Numbered from the stretch's first letter, positions 1 through 10,427 are shown. The stretch: 64,000 nucleotides of DNA from Diphasiastrum complanatum (GCA_029204225.1 CM055095.1:32179732-32243731); one strand, 5' to 3'. Notes: a model not told the origin generated them from the letters alone. Translations and numbers: made by a program.

Positions 1-4
1 TCCT

Positions 5-370
5 TCACACACTCTCCAATCGCCGCTCCGTGTTCTCATACCACTCATTGCCTCCATCAACAATGCAGTCGCCTGGCTCCAAATACCTGGCCAAAGTGTC
101 GATTGTCTGATCCACAGGACGCCCAGCCTTGACAAGAATGATCACAGATCTGGGCCTCTGGATGGAAAGTACGAAGTCCTGGGGGCTATGGTGGCCAGTG
201 AGAGGCAAAGCCCCCTCACGCACTGCACGATCCACGGTTTCATCAACCTTGCTAGCTGTTCGATTGTATACAGAGATGGGGAATCCCTTCTCAGCGATGT
301 TGAGGGCCAGGTTTTGGCCCATCACGGCCAGCCCTGCCAGCCCTATCCTCGACAACGCAGCTCCCTCCAT
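5..370 (-). CDS. PGD: 6-phosphogluconate dehydrogenase, N-terminal part; frame closes at window edge
   Basis: The family oxidises and decarboxylates 6-phosphogluconate to ribulose 5-phosphate, making NADPH in the pentose phosphate pathway. The frame starts at ATG 370-368 and gives 121 codons. Visible are the dinucleotide-binding turn GLAVMGQNLALN (about residues 13-24), the beta-strand end VYNRT, the LVKAG segment and VDGGNEWYENTERR (about 104-117), all in family order and spacing. After NTERR it reads LESV and meets TGA at 7-5, far short of the usual ~480-500 residues. Dropping one TG from the GTGTGTG run would keep family spacing, so a dinucleotide-slippage frameshift is likely. An intron donor inside GTGTGTGAAG is the alternative. 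The start is preferred over an upstream in-frame Met because the N-terminal residues match plant cytosolic enzymes and the upstream translation is low-complexity leader. The rest of the gene lies outside the window. Confidence 0.82.
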   Translation of the reverse strand: MEGAALSRIGLAGLAVMGQNLALNIAEKGFPISVYNRTASKVDETVDRAVREGALPLTGHHSPQDFVLSIQRPRSVIILVKAGRPVDQTIDTLARYLEPGDCIVDGGNEWYENTERRLESV

Positions 371-1000
371 GATCGCCTTCGCCTTTCCTCTGCCTCTCGC
401 GGATCGCTCGAGATGGCGATCGATCTCGCGAGCGCAAGGACGAGCAGAGCAAGCAGAAAAGAAGCAGCAGCAGCAGCAGCAAGAATAATGAGAAGAGAGG
501 AGGAGAAAAAGGGACAGAGAAAATGGAGAAGAAGAAATGGTCGTAGGTAGGCAAGGGGCGAGGGCGAGAGAGAATGGTGGTTGGTTGGGTCCCAGCATGG
601 CGGCTTGGGGCACTGCTGCATATTTTGGCAATGAAAAAGTCTTGGTGTACTTACCTAACCTCATTGGGCGGAAAAGCCGGGTGCTAGGGCGGAGTCCTTT
701 TTTAGGGCGGAATGTCCTGAGGAGGCGTATGCACTATGTACCAGTGTTGGGCGGATATATAGGTGCCCGGGTGGTATCAGCAACGTTACGTCAAAGCAAT
801 TTTAAAAAATTTCTTTCTTGAACTTTCGAGAGTTTCTTTCACTTTTTATTGCACGCCCTTTCCTGCTTACTGAGTGCGTGCCTATCCTGCCTCGTTGAAG
901 GATTGATGGAGCGCAGGAGTTGGTTTTGAAGGAGTGATGGAGCTTGTTTTAAAGGAGTGATGCAGGTGTGATGGAGCGCTGGCTGTGGATCTTATTATGA
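371..1000 (-). promoter_or_regulatory. Leader and upstream region of the PGD gene
   Basis: This stretch lies 5' of the PGD start codon. On the minus strand it holds a CTG/CAG-type triplet run (about 464-481) and CT-rich tracts, as plant 5' leaders often do. It stays open in the PGD frame up to about 664, but that translation is low-complexity (Ser, Leu, Cys runs), so I read it as leader rather than a transit peptide. No convincing TATA box was found. Confidence 0.4.
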
Positions 1001-2442
1001 AGAAGTGATAGAAATTTGTTTACTGCTGGTAAAAACAAATGTCATTTTACTTGTGGTAAAACAGCTTTTACATTACATATTTGTAAGGTTCGTCTGATGT
1101 GTCAAGTTGGTATAGATGTTATATTCTTCCAACTTACATTACTTATAAATACACATGAAATTTTTTTTGAAGTGCTTTACGATTTTGTGATACTACGATC
1201 GATACCCGATCTGGGCTGGTTTTAGCCCATCAATGCGCATATAGATACTCGGATTAGGGGCAAAAAATTTGAATTTAACATGGTATCAATATAGTATTCA
1301 TTTTTAGTTAGTTTCCAAAATTTTACATATGTGATAAATATTATTTATGGTGTCCCAAAGACATTGGTGGGCACCAACAAAGTATTGGCCTTTAAAATCA
1401 TATGCATTTTACATTTACAAAAGTCATGCTTTATTAATTTTTAAAAAAAAATTATATTCTTATAGCCGGGTGTATACTTGGCTGGTATCACCCCTGCAAT
1501 ACCCAGGTCGGTTGATACCAGCCACCAATTTACAAACATGATGATACTGATACGACTGGTATCAAAAAATTTAAAAAAATATAATACTAGGACCTAGGTG
1601 GTATTAAAAATATCAATACGTGCCACCCAACACTGGTATGTACTTCCCTGTTGTGATTTTTGTGTTTTTTAAAATATGTTTTTGTCGTAAATATATTTTT
1701 ATGCACCTTCCGATGGAAATTGCATGTAAAAACCATCAACCAGAAGGTGCATGTAAAAAGATTTTGTCATAAATTTTTTGCTCTTATAGATTCTGCTCTG
1801 AGAGGCATCACCATTTTTTTTCATTAAAATGTTAAAACTAATATTACGGGTGAGGTGGGCAAGGTCGCCTTTTGAGAGGGCTTTCCGCCCAGTGCCACCC
1901 TTGGGTGGACGCTCTTTCTCGCGCAGAAGAGCTCAAGAAAGGCCTTATGCAGTAAAAATTTTTTACTTTTTTTTATATAAAAGAATTACATGCACCTTTC
2001 AAAACCAAAAAGTGCACATGAAAAGAAACAAAAAAAATTTAACAACACAAATTGGTAAGGTGAAATATGTTTTCTTTGTTAAAATGTAAAAATGATAATG
2101 CATGTTAAAATATGTATAAGCCCAAGGGCAGGTAGAGTTTTCACAAGCGCCCGCAGGGGCATAAAGCCTTGCTCTTGGGGCTTTCTAAAAACTCCATTGT
2201 GTGAATTTTAATGCCTGAGCCATTATGACCATAATGTTGTAGTTGGGCACGAATTTCACAAAATTTATGGGGTTTTCATATAGGTAAAAGCACCCAAAAG
2301 CCTGATAACTTTATTGTGAATTTTTTTTGGTAAATTCCCTTACTGGGACTATAATTCCATACCAGATAACCTATTCGAGTAATCATGGCCATGTTGCCCT
2401 ACCTGGACCAGGCTTCAAAAACACACAGGACATTATGTGGTA
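1001..2442. other. AT-rich intergenic DNA with small hairpin repeats
   Basis: No gene is seen. A hairpin has arms ATGCACCTTC (1701-1710) and GAAGGTGCAT (1743-1752). A related TGCACCTTT/AAGTGCA pair lies near 1990-2020, and a similar motif recurs near 40548-40612, so this is probably a degraded dispersed repeat. Confidence 0.4.
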
Positions 2443-2568
2443 GGTAATGGCCATTGGGAGAGCCATTATCACAAATAATTCGGGACCCGGCAGTGAGTGG
2501 CGGATGCCACGAGCTGCTCGGGGACCGAATTATTTATGGTAATGGCCCCCCGACCAATGGCCATTACC
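2443..2568. repeat. Imperfect palindrome (foldback, MITE-like)
   Basis: The left arm starts GGTAATGGCCATTGG at 2443 and runs through AAATAATTCGG to about 2483. The right arm, about 2525-2568, is its reverse complement with a few mismatches and a small gap. A GC-rich loop separates the arms. The palindrome ends only 5 bp before the left terminal repeat of the next element. Confidence 0.75.
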
Positions 2569-2685
2569 GTGCGTAATTGACTTTCACCTCATTTTTGTGT
2601 TGATTTTTTTGTCTCGGGCACAGTCAAGAAGACTGGTCATTTTTCCATAATGTGCTACCACATGGGACGGCCATTTAAAATTTTT

Positions 2686-3328
2686 TTAGCATACCAACTC
2701 AGATTTTGGATAATGTTCTTCGGGTGGCCCTCCGAGTGGCCTAGTTTCAGAATGTTCTATCCCTGGTTTCCAGAATGTTCTCCCTGGTTTTGGAGACGGG
2801 CGCTCGTTGCCCGCGGATTCGCCTTCGATGCTCGTGGAGATGGCACCCTCAATGCCCTCGTTGCCTGTGGAAATGGCGCCCTCACTGCCCTTGTTGCCGA
2901 CATCTTGTGACTCTGCCTTGTTTCCCTCTACAGTATTGGCAGCCATGTCGTTCACCCCAAGCTCCTTTGGAGTGGTCACTTGCTCAGCTACCCAGGAATT
3001 GAGCCAGGTTCCATCGCTCCGTTTGATTGTGATTATGGCAGGAAGCCCCCTCCCCACAGCTCGTCGCCCTCTCTTTCTGCCCGAAGCATTCTGATTGGTG
3101 GCAATCCCCTTTTCCGAACTCGGTTGTCGTCCTGCCTGGATCAGATAGCAAAGATCAAACCAGAGATTGAAACTATTCGAACGATAAAAGTGGCAATAAT
3201 ATTGCAAAGCTGGAAAATCCGCTCACCTTTGGAGATTGCTCTTTGGAACTAGTTGCTTTTGATGGAGAGTTGTGAGAATTGCAGATGAATAACTGCTTCT
3301 GCTTGCAGAAACCGCACCAGTGAGCCAT
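2686..3328 (-). CDS. Unknown two-exon protein, 183 codons, inside the inverted-repeat unit
   Basis: Exon 1 is 3328-3227 (34 codons, start MAHWCGFC) and ends AAG|GTGAGC. The 91-bp intron ends ATCCAG. Exon 2 is 3135-2686 and ends in TAA. Both exon ends are in phase 0, so the join keeps one open frame. The N-terminus has a cysteine/histidine cluster (C5, C8, C16, H19) that could bind zinc. A basic stretch RKRGRRAVGRG follows, then a hydrophilic tail with two near-identical units of the form GNxGxEGAIST. I do not recognise the family. The GA tract at 3472-3528 sits about 145 bp upstream and reads as CT in the sense direction, as in many plant leaders. It may be a captured gene fragment rather than a host gene; expression would decide. 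Confidence 0.5.
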
Positions 3329-3469
3329 GGAAAATTCCAGCATTTTTTAACTAGACAGTCTGCTTCATCAAGCCCATCTCATCACTATTGGCATCAGTCT
3401 CAAACCAAGCTAACACTTCAAATTCTGTAAATGCTTGAGAGCATCCTATCTAGACTAGAATATTAAGAA

Positions 3470-3471
<2 letters not shown>

Positions 3472-3528
<57 letters not shown>
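3472..3528. repeat. (GA)n microsatellite
   Basis: About 57 bp of uninterrupted GA, upstream of the two-exon gene. Confidence 0.97.
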
Positions 3529-3530
<2 letters not shown>

Positions 3531-3771
3531 ATTGCTAGTATTTGACAGTGTTTGGAGGCAGAGTAGAGGACAAAAAGGAAGCATGAGCTGCTGAAGCCAT
3601 ATAATATTTGTTGTGATTGACAACTTATTTTTTTTATGGATGATCTCCTCTGCTTATGGTTGGAGGAGTTTCAGTTCCAGCAGTACAACTTTGAAGAATT
3701 ATGGTCATGGAATATTCACATTATGTACTAGGGAATGGTTCCATTGCTCTTATCAAACTTTTCCATAATAT

Positions 3772-3773
<2 letters not shown>

Positions 3774-3853
<80 letters not shown>
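3774..3853. repeat. (CT)n microsatellite
   Basis: About 80 bp of uninterrupted CT inside the inverted-repeat unit. On the minus strand it is GA, opposite in sense to the 3472-3528 tract. Confidence 0.97.
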
Positions 3854-3856
<3 letters not shown>

Positions 3857-3929
3857 CGCGCTAGGCAGGATAGGGAGGATGATACGTGATAGTCAGAAAA
3901 GTAGACGCTGGTAGACACGCAATAATCAT

Positions 3930-3960
3930 GGCCCTATATTATGCAAAATAATATAGGGCC
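3930..3960. repeat. Hairpin abutting the right terminal repeat
   Basis: GGCCCTATATTAT is separated by GCAA from AATAATATAGGGCC. The 13-bp stem ends exactly where the right 24-bp terminal repeat begins. Confidence 0.8.
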
Positions 3961-3984
3961 CAAAAATGAGGTGAAAGTCAATTA

Positions 3985-4390
3985 TGTATGTCGTAAAGCC
4001 CCATGTTGGTGCTCAAAGGAGTGTAAAGCCCAACACCAAGTCTTTAGCTAACCTAAATTCTAGATGCCATTTGTTCTCTATTATGCATGTCAGGCTTTAT
4101 GAGCATGATACCCTACATGGGCCCTAAGTAAGGCACTATGGAGCACAATGTCTTGCATTTTGTAATGGCCAACAAAGGCAGAGTGGTTGGTATACATGAG
4201 GGCTAAAGCTCCTTATTTAAGGCCAAGATGCCAAGGATAGCACCCTTTGCCCCACGATGTCCCCTATGTGGGTGTTGTAACCAACATAAAAAATGAAAGT
4301 TTTTTGGTTCACTCTTTTGTTGTAGTTGTCAAGATAGTTATGCATTTAGCATTTGACATAGTCATAATGTGTTGGTTTGTCTCATCAATT
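3985..4390. other. Intergenic DNA, no gene seen
   Basis: No coding signal was found. Short inverted words such as AAAGCCCCATGTTGGTG and AAAGCCCAACACCAAG (about 3995-4040) suggest further decayed repeat. Confidence 0.4.
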
Positions 4391-4545
4391 ATGAGGCCTT
4401 TGGCTAATTTGTTTGTGCATGAGGCCTTTGGCTAATTTGTTTGTGCATGAGGCCTTCGCCTAATTTGTTTTAGTTGCCTGGACATTTTTAAGCATGAGGC
4501 CTTGCCTAGATTGTTTTAGTTGCCTAGACATTGATAGACATGATC
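4391..4545. repeat. Tandem repeat, 28-bp unit expanding to longer copies
   Basis: Two exact 28-bp copies beginning ATGAGGCCTTTGGCTAATTT lie at 4391 and 4419. Two diverged, longer copies follow from 4447 with an added TTTTAGTTGCCT segment. Confidence 0.85.
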
Positions 4546-4585
4546 TTTTGCTAGGGCAATTATGAGTGTCATGATTTCATAAGAT

Positions 4586-4840
4586 ATTTCAAGGCATTAT
4601 GCCATATTATGCCTTGAAGACTTGAGCTTGAAAAAAAAAACGGTGATTTTTGAGCTCAAGACAAGCTTGGCCTCACAAGGCATTATCCCATGTTATGCCT
4701 TGAAGATTTGAGCTTGAAAAAAAGTGTTCTTTGACGTCATGACATACTTGGCCTCACAAGGTATTATCCCATGTTATGCCTTCAAGATTTGAGTTTGAAA
4801 AAAATGTGTTCTTTGAGGTCACGACAAACTTGGCCTCACA
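4586..4840. repeat. Tandem repeat, about 81-82 bp unit, three copies
   Basis: The word GGCCTCACA recurs at 4669, 4750 and 4832. Each unit holds ATTATGCC(A/C) plus TGCCTT.AAGA.TTGAG.TTGAAAAAA, with moderate divergence. Confidence 0.88.
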
Positions 4841-5209
4841 GTAAAGGAATCAATCACATGTTGGAGAATGATAATAAAAAATAGATCTTAATCTAAAATG
4901 ATTTTAATAAATATTTTAGTTGCTCAAACTCAGCACTCAACATCAACAACAAGTCAACTTTGAGATTATTTTCACAACATCTAAGCACTTCGCAACAAAG
5001 CTAATAAGGAGATATCTTCGATATGCTCATTATGCTTTGCCATAGGTTATAAACATTTGACTAAAACACCAATTTTGAATACTTCAAGGAAAACTTTAAT
5101 GCCCATCAATAATAAATAAAAATACATTATACCATCAAAGTCCCTCTCACTAACACTAGTCATCAATTCTTTAATGGGCCTCTCCCTTAGTGGAGGGCAC
5201 AAAGCTAAT
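4841..5209. other. AT-rich DNA, nothing recognised
   Basis: No open frame of note, repeat or RNA gene was found. Confidence 0.4.
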
Positions 5210-5235
5210 AACATATATATCTATCTATCTATCTA

Positions 5236-5275
<40 letters not shown>
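5210..5275. repeat. (TATC)n/(TA)n compound microsatellite
   Basis: CTAT repeats pass into pure TA from about 5239 to 5274. Confidence 0.95.
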
Positions 5276-5277
<2 letters not shown>

Positions 5278-5560
5278 AACTTATGTACATTTTTGGGCAT
5301 GTGTATGGGTGCACCCATGCATCCTCCTCTCCTCACCCATGCATACACACTTTCTTAACTAAAAATGATGGGGAGGGGGATGCATGTATGGGAAAAAGTG
5401 CATATCCTCATACATTTGCACATTGTGTGCATTGAGGGGTTGGCCCCAAAAAAATTTCCCACCCCCTCCCTCCCACTCATTAAATTCAAATATTTGAAGT
5501 TTGAAGTTAAGGTTTTATTTTCGTCACACACTTCAATGTGCTTCAAACTTTAGCCAATAA
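5276..5560 (+). repeat. Dispersed repeat, copy 1
   Basis: The segment beginning TTATGTACA.TTTT and containing GGGTGCACC and GATGCATGTATGGGAAAAA is repeated in the same orientation at about 6352-6560. Both copies follow a TA microsatellite. No coding capacity is seen. Confidence 0.75.
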
Positions 5561-5834
5561 TCTTTATTACATAAATCATAAACATAAAAATTTTCCACCT
5601 TCAACTGCTTTTTTTTTTTTTTCAATCCTCAAATCCCTATCTTAGCTCGCCATTTTCAAGAATGTTGAACCACAAGCCCAAACTCAGTAGCTTTAACTCC
5701 TAAATCGTTACCCACAAGCTTTTATCCATGGGCCAAAAAATGCACAATTGAAAAAAAAGGAAGGGGATGGGATGAGGGGAGCAAAAGAGACAATAAAAAG
5801 AAAAAAATAGGGGGGGGAGAGGGGGATTTGGAAC

Positions 5835-5837
<3 letters not shown>

Positions 5838-5913
<76 letters not shown>

Positions 5914-5960
5914 CCCCAACACATCGAATGCGTGTGTGTGTGCGCGCACACACACACACA
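5838..5960. repeat. (GT)n-(GA)n and alternating GTGCGC/CA microsatellites
   Basis: GT 5838-5879 joins GA 5879-5911. After a short spacer comes GTGTGTGTGCGCGCACACACACACA (about 5932-5960), a self-complementary purine-pyrimidine alternation of a kind that can form Z-DNA. Confidence 0.93.
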
Positions 5961-6057
5961 TCTCCATATAAAAAACTTTGTGGATGAGGTATATTGTATG
6001 GATGAAGTATAGAGTCTAGAGTCCTTTTTCCTCCTTCCCTCCCCCCCACGGGCCCCA

Positions 6058-6058
<1 letters not shown>

Positions 6059-6119
<61 letters not shown>
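6059..6119. repeat. (CT)n microsatellite
   Basis: About 60 bp of pure CT. Confidence 0.97.
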
Positions 6120-6121
<2 letters not shown>

Positions 6122-6314
6122 GCTGACCAACCAGCCATAGAGGGAGGGAGGTGCCTCCATGCCCCTAAAAAAATTAAGAAGGTTGGAGTGCCTCCATTCC
6201 ATTAAAAATAAATATATGTTCCCACCCCATATGTTCCCCCCTTCTCCTGTCAGTCCACCTAAAAAAACATCATCGATGACCCCCGTCCGCCAGCTCGCGC
6301 CGTCTGCCATCCAT

Positions 6315-6333
6315 TGCCCGTCAACGACGGGCA
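6315..6333. repeat. 8-bp-stem hairpin, copy 1
   Basis: TGCCCGTC-AAC-GACGGGCA, a perfect inverted repeat with a 3-base loop. The same 19 bases recur at 6650-6668. Confidence 0.8.
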
Positions 6334-6344
6334 CTCTATAGTAG

Positions 6345-6560
6345 TAGTATATATATATATATTTAAATTTATGTACACTTTTGCACATGGGTATGGGTGC
6401 ACCATGCACGCTCCTCCCCTCACCCATGCATGAGCTTTTTCTAAATAAAAAACTTGGGGAGGAGGATGCATGTATGGGAAAAAGGATGCATGGCCCTCCT
6501 CCCATGCATGCATCTAAGGGGCCCACTCCAAATTCAAATTATCCTTTACCAACACACATA
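6345..6560 (+). repeat. Dispersed repeat, copy 2
   Basis: Second copy of the 5276-5560 repeat, in the same orientation, again directly after a TA run. Confidence 0.75.
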
Positions 6561-6649
6561 ATGTTTTGAAGTGCGTATAAAAAAAATTATCAGACTTTTC
6601 ACGGAAAAGGTTGAAATAAAGATGCATTTCTATGAAGATTGGCCGCCAT

Positions 6650-6668
6650 TGCCCGTCAACGACGGGCA
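6650..6668. repeat. 8-bp-stem hairpin, copy 2
   Basis: Identical to 6315-6333, including the flanks CCAT and CTCT. The two copies may bound a roughly 350-bp unit. Confidence 0.8.
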
Positions 6669-6678
6669 CTCTTTACCA

Positions 6679-6684
<6 letters not shown>

Positions 6685-6714
<30 letters not shown>
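6685..6714. repeat. (GT)n microsatellite
   Basis: About 30 bp of GT shortly after the second hairpin. Confidence 0.95.
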
Positions 6715-6716
<2 letters not shown>

Positions 6717-6719
6717 CAA

Positions 6720-7849
6720 GGGTGGTTTCACATGAGGTCCCAAACTCCAAAGTGTGCAATACTCACATAATAGAAGGACTTTTTTATGACCTTTCCCTAC
6801 ATAAAGACTCGCAAAGCAAGGTCATTGGCTTAAATCAAAAACTCTAGGGCCTTACAACTATACGGCTCATCGAAAATAGTAACAAAGGTTAGACATCATA
6901 TTGTGTCCAAGGGATGCTCCTCTAGGTACACAATAAAAACTATAGGAGTGTTTGGACTGCCCCTTACATTGATAGAATCATGGCACTTTTACCTCAGGCC
7001 CATTTTTTAGAGGCAAGTGATCCAAATCTAAAATGGAAAATAAAACCATGACATTGATTGGATTGTGTGAATTCTAGAAATTTTGTCATGCCAAATTGAG
7101 CTTTGCATGCTAACATCTCCGATTGTACAAGGAATTGAGAGCTAAATCAAGCAAAAAAGCAGTTTTACACTTTTTCTCACCTTTTTCTAAAGTGTGTTTG
7201 GATCAAATCGAATTGGAACTGAATTTTCAAACCTGAAAAGTGGTAGTACGGAATTCTGGAATTTCGCACGTGTGAAAATCAGAGATTTTCAGTCCCTTCT
7301 ATCTCCTTGCTTGTCGATCCAAAGATAGTGGTCTTATAGCTTGATGGAAAGCTTATGATGTGTACTTTCCATAGAAATTGAAATCAAATCAATTTGATGT
7401 GTCTATCAAGAGTTATAAGCTCTTAAATAAGATAGGGATAGGTCCAAAATCTGAGTGACTACATTTTGATTTGATTCAATCTTGCTTTGTTCTGAATCCA
7501 TGGTTTTGAGCATCCTACACAAGAAACTGAAGATCAAGACTAAGTTTGAAGTAATTGAACACCTTTTGAACCTTTTGAGTGTCAATAGTGTTTTCTTTTG
7601 AAGCATTTCACATGTGCCAAAAGTAGGATTTAAACTTGCCAAAGTGTCTCAATCCACTTTGTGTGTCTGATCTAGATAATCTTGTCTTGTGGAATATTTG
7701 AGATCCATCTCAAATACAGTTGCAAGTTTTCACATGGGAAGGTAGAACATCCTTGAAAATATCTATAGTGAAAGAGAGCAGCAACTTTAAGTCTGATTGG
7801 AACAAGCTCAAACATATTGTAGTCCAATAAGTAAGAAGTCTTCATCTAA
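6720..7849. other. Possible untranslated/LTR part of the copia relic that follows
   Basis: No gene is seen. GCACGTGTGAAAATCAG (about 7269) resembles motifs in element B's LTR (27794-28581), so this may be a diverged LTR or leader. No primer-binding site was found. Confidence 0.3.
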
Positions 7850-8161
7850 ATGGCACCTATGGGAGGATATCTTCTAGAAGCAAATGGAAGACTAAATACT
7901 TCTAATTACTTAATTTGAAAGTTCATAATGGAGTCTATTTTGATACTCCAGGATGTTATGGACATTGTGCTTGGTGTTGAGGAGGAGCCTCAAGCACAGG
8001 CTGAAATTCCTAAGTATAGGAAGAGAGCTAGAATGGCTCTACATTTCATTAAGATGAATGTATCTAATGAAATTTTGAGAGAGATAGGATCTTGCACAAC
8101 AGCTAAAGATGCTTGGGATGCACTTAAGTCCATCTATGAAGCAAAGAATACTCACTCTTAG
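7850..8161 (+). pseudogene. Ty1/copia gag fragment (UBN2-like)
   Basis: The frame starts at ATG 7850, is cut by TGA within about 25 codons, then runs from 7928 to 8161. It has the copia gag pattern: a short N-terminus with LNTSNYL, then acidic ARMALHFIKMNVSN and the typical A.DAW..L...YE (here AKDAWDALKSIYEAKN). Beyond 8161 it decays. No protease or polymerase follows, so this is a truncated relic. Confidence 0.75.
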
Positions 8162-10427
8162 GAATCAGATTTTCCAAAGTTTTCAAAGAAGTGAGGAGAG
8201 TGCATCAAACTATCATTCTGAGACTTAAAGATTTACATAGAGAGCTTTCCTTTGTTGGTGTTACTATTAACCCACACTGCGTTGAAATCATTAGCAACAT
8301 CCACTTCTAAAATGATCCAGTCAAGGTGAAGATCTAAAGTAGCTCTGAAAGCATGAATGGAAATCTCGCATCGACCATAAGTAAGCACAACCAAGTTGAA
8401 ACCAAAAAAAAAAAAAAAAAACCATGAAAATTTTCATGAAGCTAGAAATAAAGTGTCCTTGCAATCAACCTATATAAAACTTCACCCATTGTGATCGCAT
8501 GCACACCACTAGAGGATTTATCCAAGGCTAAAAGATGAATGGCACCTAATACATGAGCAACATAAGGAGGAACATGCCCACATGCTATGAAGGAGCGCAC
8601 TTTGAAAAATAAGCCAAAGAGACAATTTTAATTGTTCACTAGTTAAGTGCCGCACTCAACTACAGTAGATAGGCATAAAAACCATTCCAACAAGACTTGC
8701 ATTATTCTTGGCTATTATTGATCACATAAAACAAGAAATGTCATCTTTAGTTGACAGATTATAGAATCCTCAACTGATAGTGAAAGGTACTATTACCTTA
8801 TAAAACTGATTGATTTCATATTAGTAAGTCATTCACATTATAAGCAATTTCTGTTTGATCAAAACCAACATGAACAAAATCCAAACATCCACAGTTCTTT
8901 CAAAATTTTACGTAACTGGGATTTTCAAATATCGTTCGATATAAACCAAAACTATGAAAATCAATTTAAAGCTTAGACTTGGCAATTTCATAGTTACCAT
9001 CCCATTTTGAAAAGGATTTTGAAACATTCGGCATGCATCAAACATGACATGCAATGATTTCTTAAAAAAATCAAAAAAAATTCGTAAAATACCTAGTAAT
9101 TGGGAAATTTGCTTTTTGACTAGCTTATTTTTTAAATTGTATTCAAGCATGAAATTACGCTGATCAACCTACTGTACCTCCTTGTATCAGGCATTCAAAC
9201 ATGCATACAGGTTCATCCAAACATTTTCAACACTAGAAAAGGACTCTACTACTTCACATGCATGCATGCAATCAAAACAATTTGGAAAATTTTCAAATTT
9301 TACTCTAAAAATTGCCAAAGTTCCGACGACCATAACTTTTGCTATAGGACTCCGATTTGGTCACTGTAAAGCACAATACAAAGGGAGATGGAGGGCGCAC
9401 TTTTTTGTAGGTGGTATTGTAAAAAAAATCCAACTCCAGCCCAATATGCATCCAATCAGAGGCTACAAGTACTCTTATAAGGTTCATTAGAGAGGCATAG
9501 AGGCTTCCATCAGGTTCAGTAAGCAATCATAAGCCCAGATCATGCAAAAATTGCATTTATGGAGTCCTTCAACAAGCAAAACTTCAAGATATTGGTGCCT
9601 AAGCGCCACAATTCCAAATTGGGTGCATGATGGCTCAAATAAGAGGCAATCCATCATATCTTTAAGCTTGTAAATGCATCCAATGGATTCAGACCACCTA
9701 TTAAGAGTTATTCAAGCTCAAAAAACATTAAAAAAAATACACAATTTTTTTTGACTTCTTGAGACCCTTAATGGTGTCCAATCCTAATCAAACTTCATGA
9801 CAGCCTTAGGACAACATCATTACACCTCTGAAAATGTACATGAAAAATATTAGCCATGGATTTTATAAATATCCGGAATGACGTTGCGTAACTAATAATC
9901 TCGTGCACTGGAGTACCAGATATCCAAGTCTAGGATTATGCCGAATCCTATATACATGAGGTGGACATAACACAAGGGTTGTGATGTAAAGCATAAATCT
10001 CTAAATGATAGAAATTAGAATGATCCTAAAAGTCTTTTACAAACAAAGGGAGACTAGCATTGTCATATGCATGAAGTTGTTTTTTTGCCTAAATAGCATT
10101 TGAGGAAGACATAGCTGCAACTGAAGGGGCGAGGGCATGATCCGCATGAGAAAATTTGCCAACTTGCCCAAGCAAAACACAAGAACTATGAATAGGAGAA
10201 ATGGAGGCCGAGTTTGAGACATAATCAAGCTCATGTTTTGTTGCAAGTGCATTGCATTGAAGAACAAGCAATATAACTCAAAACAAAAATTTCCAGTGAA
10301 TTCTCTTCACACTCCAGGTGTAGTTCTTAATTGTACCAGTACAACACCACATTCAGATCCATATCCAAATCATTTTTAAGTTAAACCAGTAAATCTTTCA
10401 TGACAAGATTTGTTAACTCTGCAAGTA
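8162..10427. other. AT-rich DNA without recognised genes
   Basis: No supported gene was found on either strand. A 20-bp A-run lies near 8401. Short minus-strand frames near 10037-10271 have no recognisable domain. Confidence 0.4.

Larger units (their letters stand above)
2574..3984. mobile_element. 1.41 kb unit with perfect 24-bp terminal inverted repeats carrying a two-exon gene
   Basis: Positions 2574-2597 (TAATTGACTTTCACCTC...) are the exact reverse complement of 3961-3984, 24 of 24 bases. Similarity continues a few bases outward with mainly G/A differences. Inside lie a minus-strand two-exon gene, a GA tract, a CT tract and a 31-bp hairpin (3930-3960) touching the right repeat. No transposase-like frame is seen, so it would be non-autonomous, perhaps a Pack-type element that captured a gene. 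The bases outside do not form a clear target duplication (a TA dinucleotide is possible but palindromic), so the superfamily is unassigned. Confidence 0.6.

Noticed and set aside
371-664. N-terminal extension (transit peptide) of PGD
   Set aside because: In frame but low-complexity with Leu/Ser/Cys runs from CT and CTG tracts; a leader is more likely.
2650-3252. Plus-strand frames in the inverted-repeat unit
   Set aside because: They are shadows opposite the minus-strand two-exon gene, which has consistent splice sites and phases.
3701-3918. Frames of Ser-Leu or Arg-Glu repeats on both strands
   Set aside because: They are translations of the CT/GA microsatellite; the same applies to 24406-24619 and 5700-6526.
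10037-10271. Two overlapping minus-strand frames, possibly a copia remnant
   Set aside because: Loose resemblance only; no catalytic or zinc-binding motif could be pointed to.
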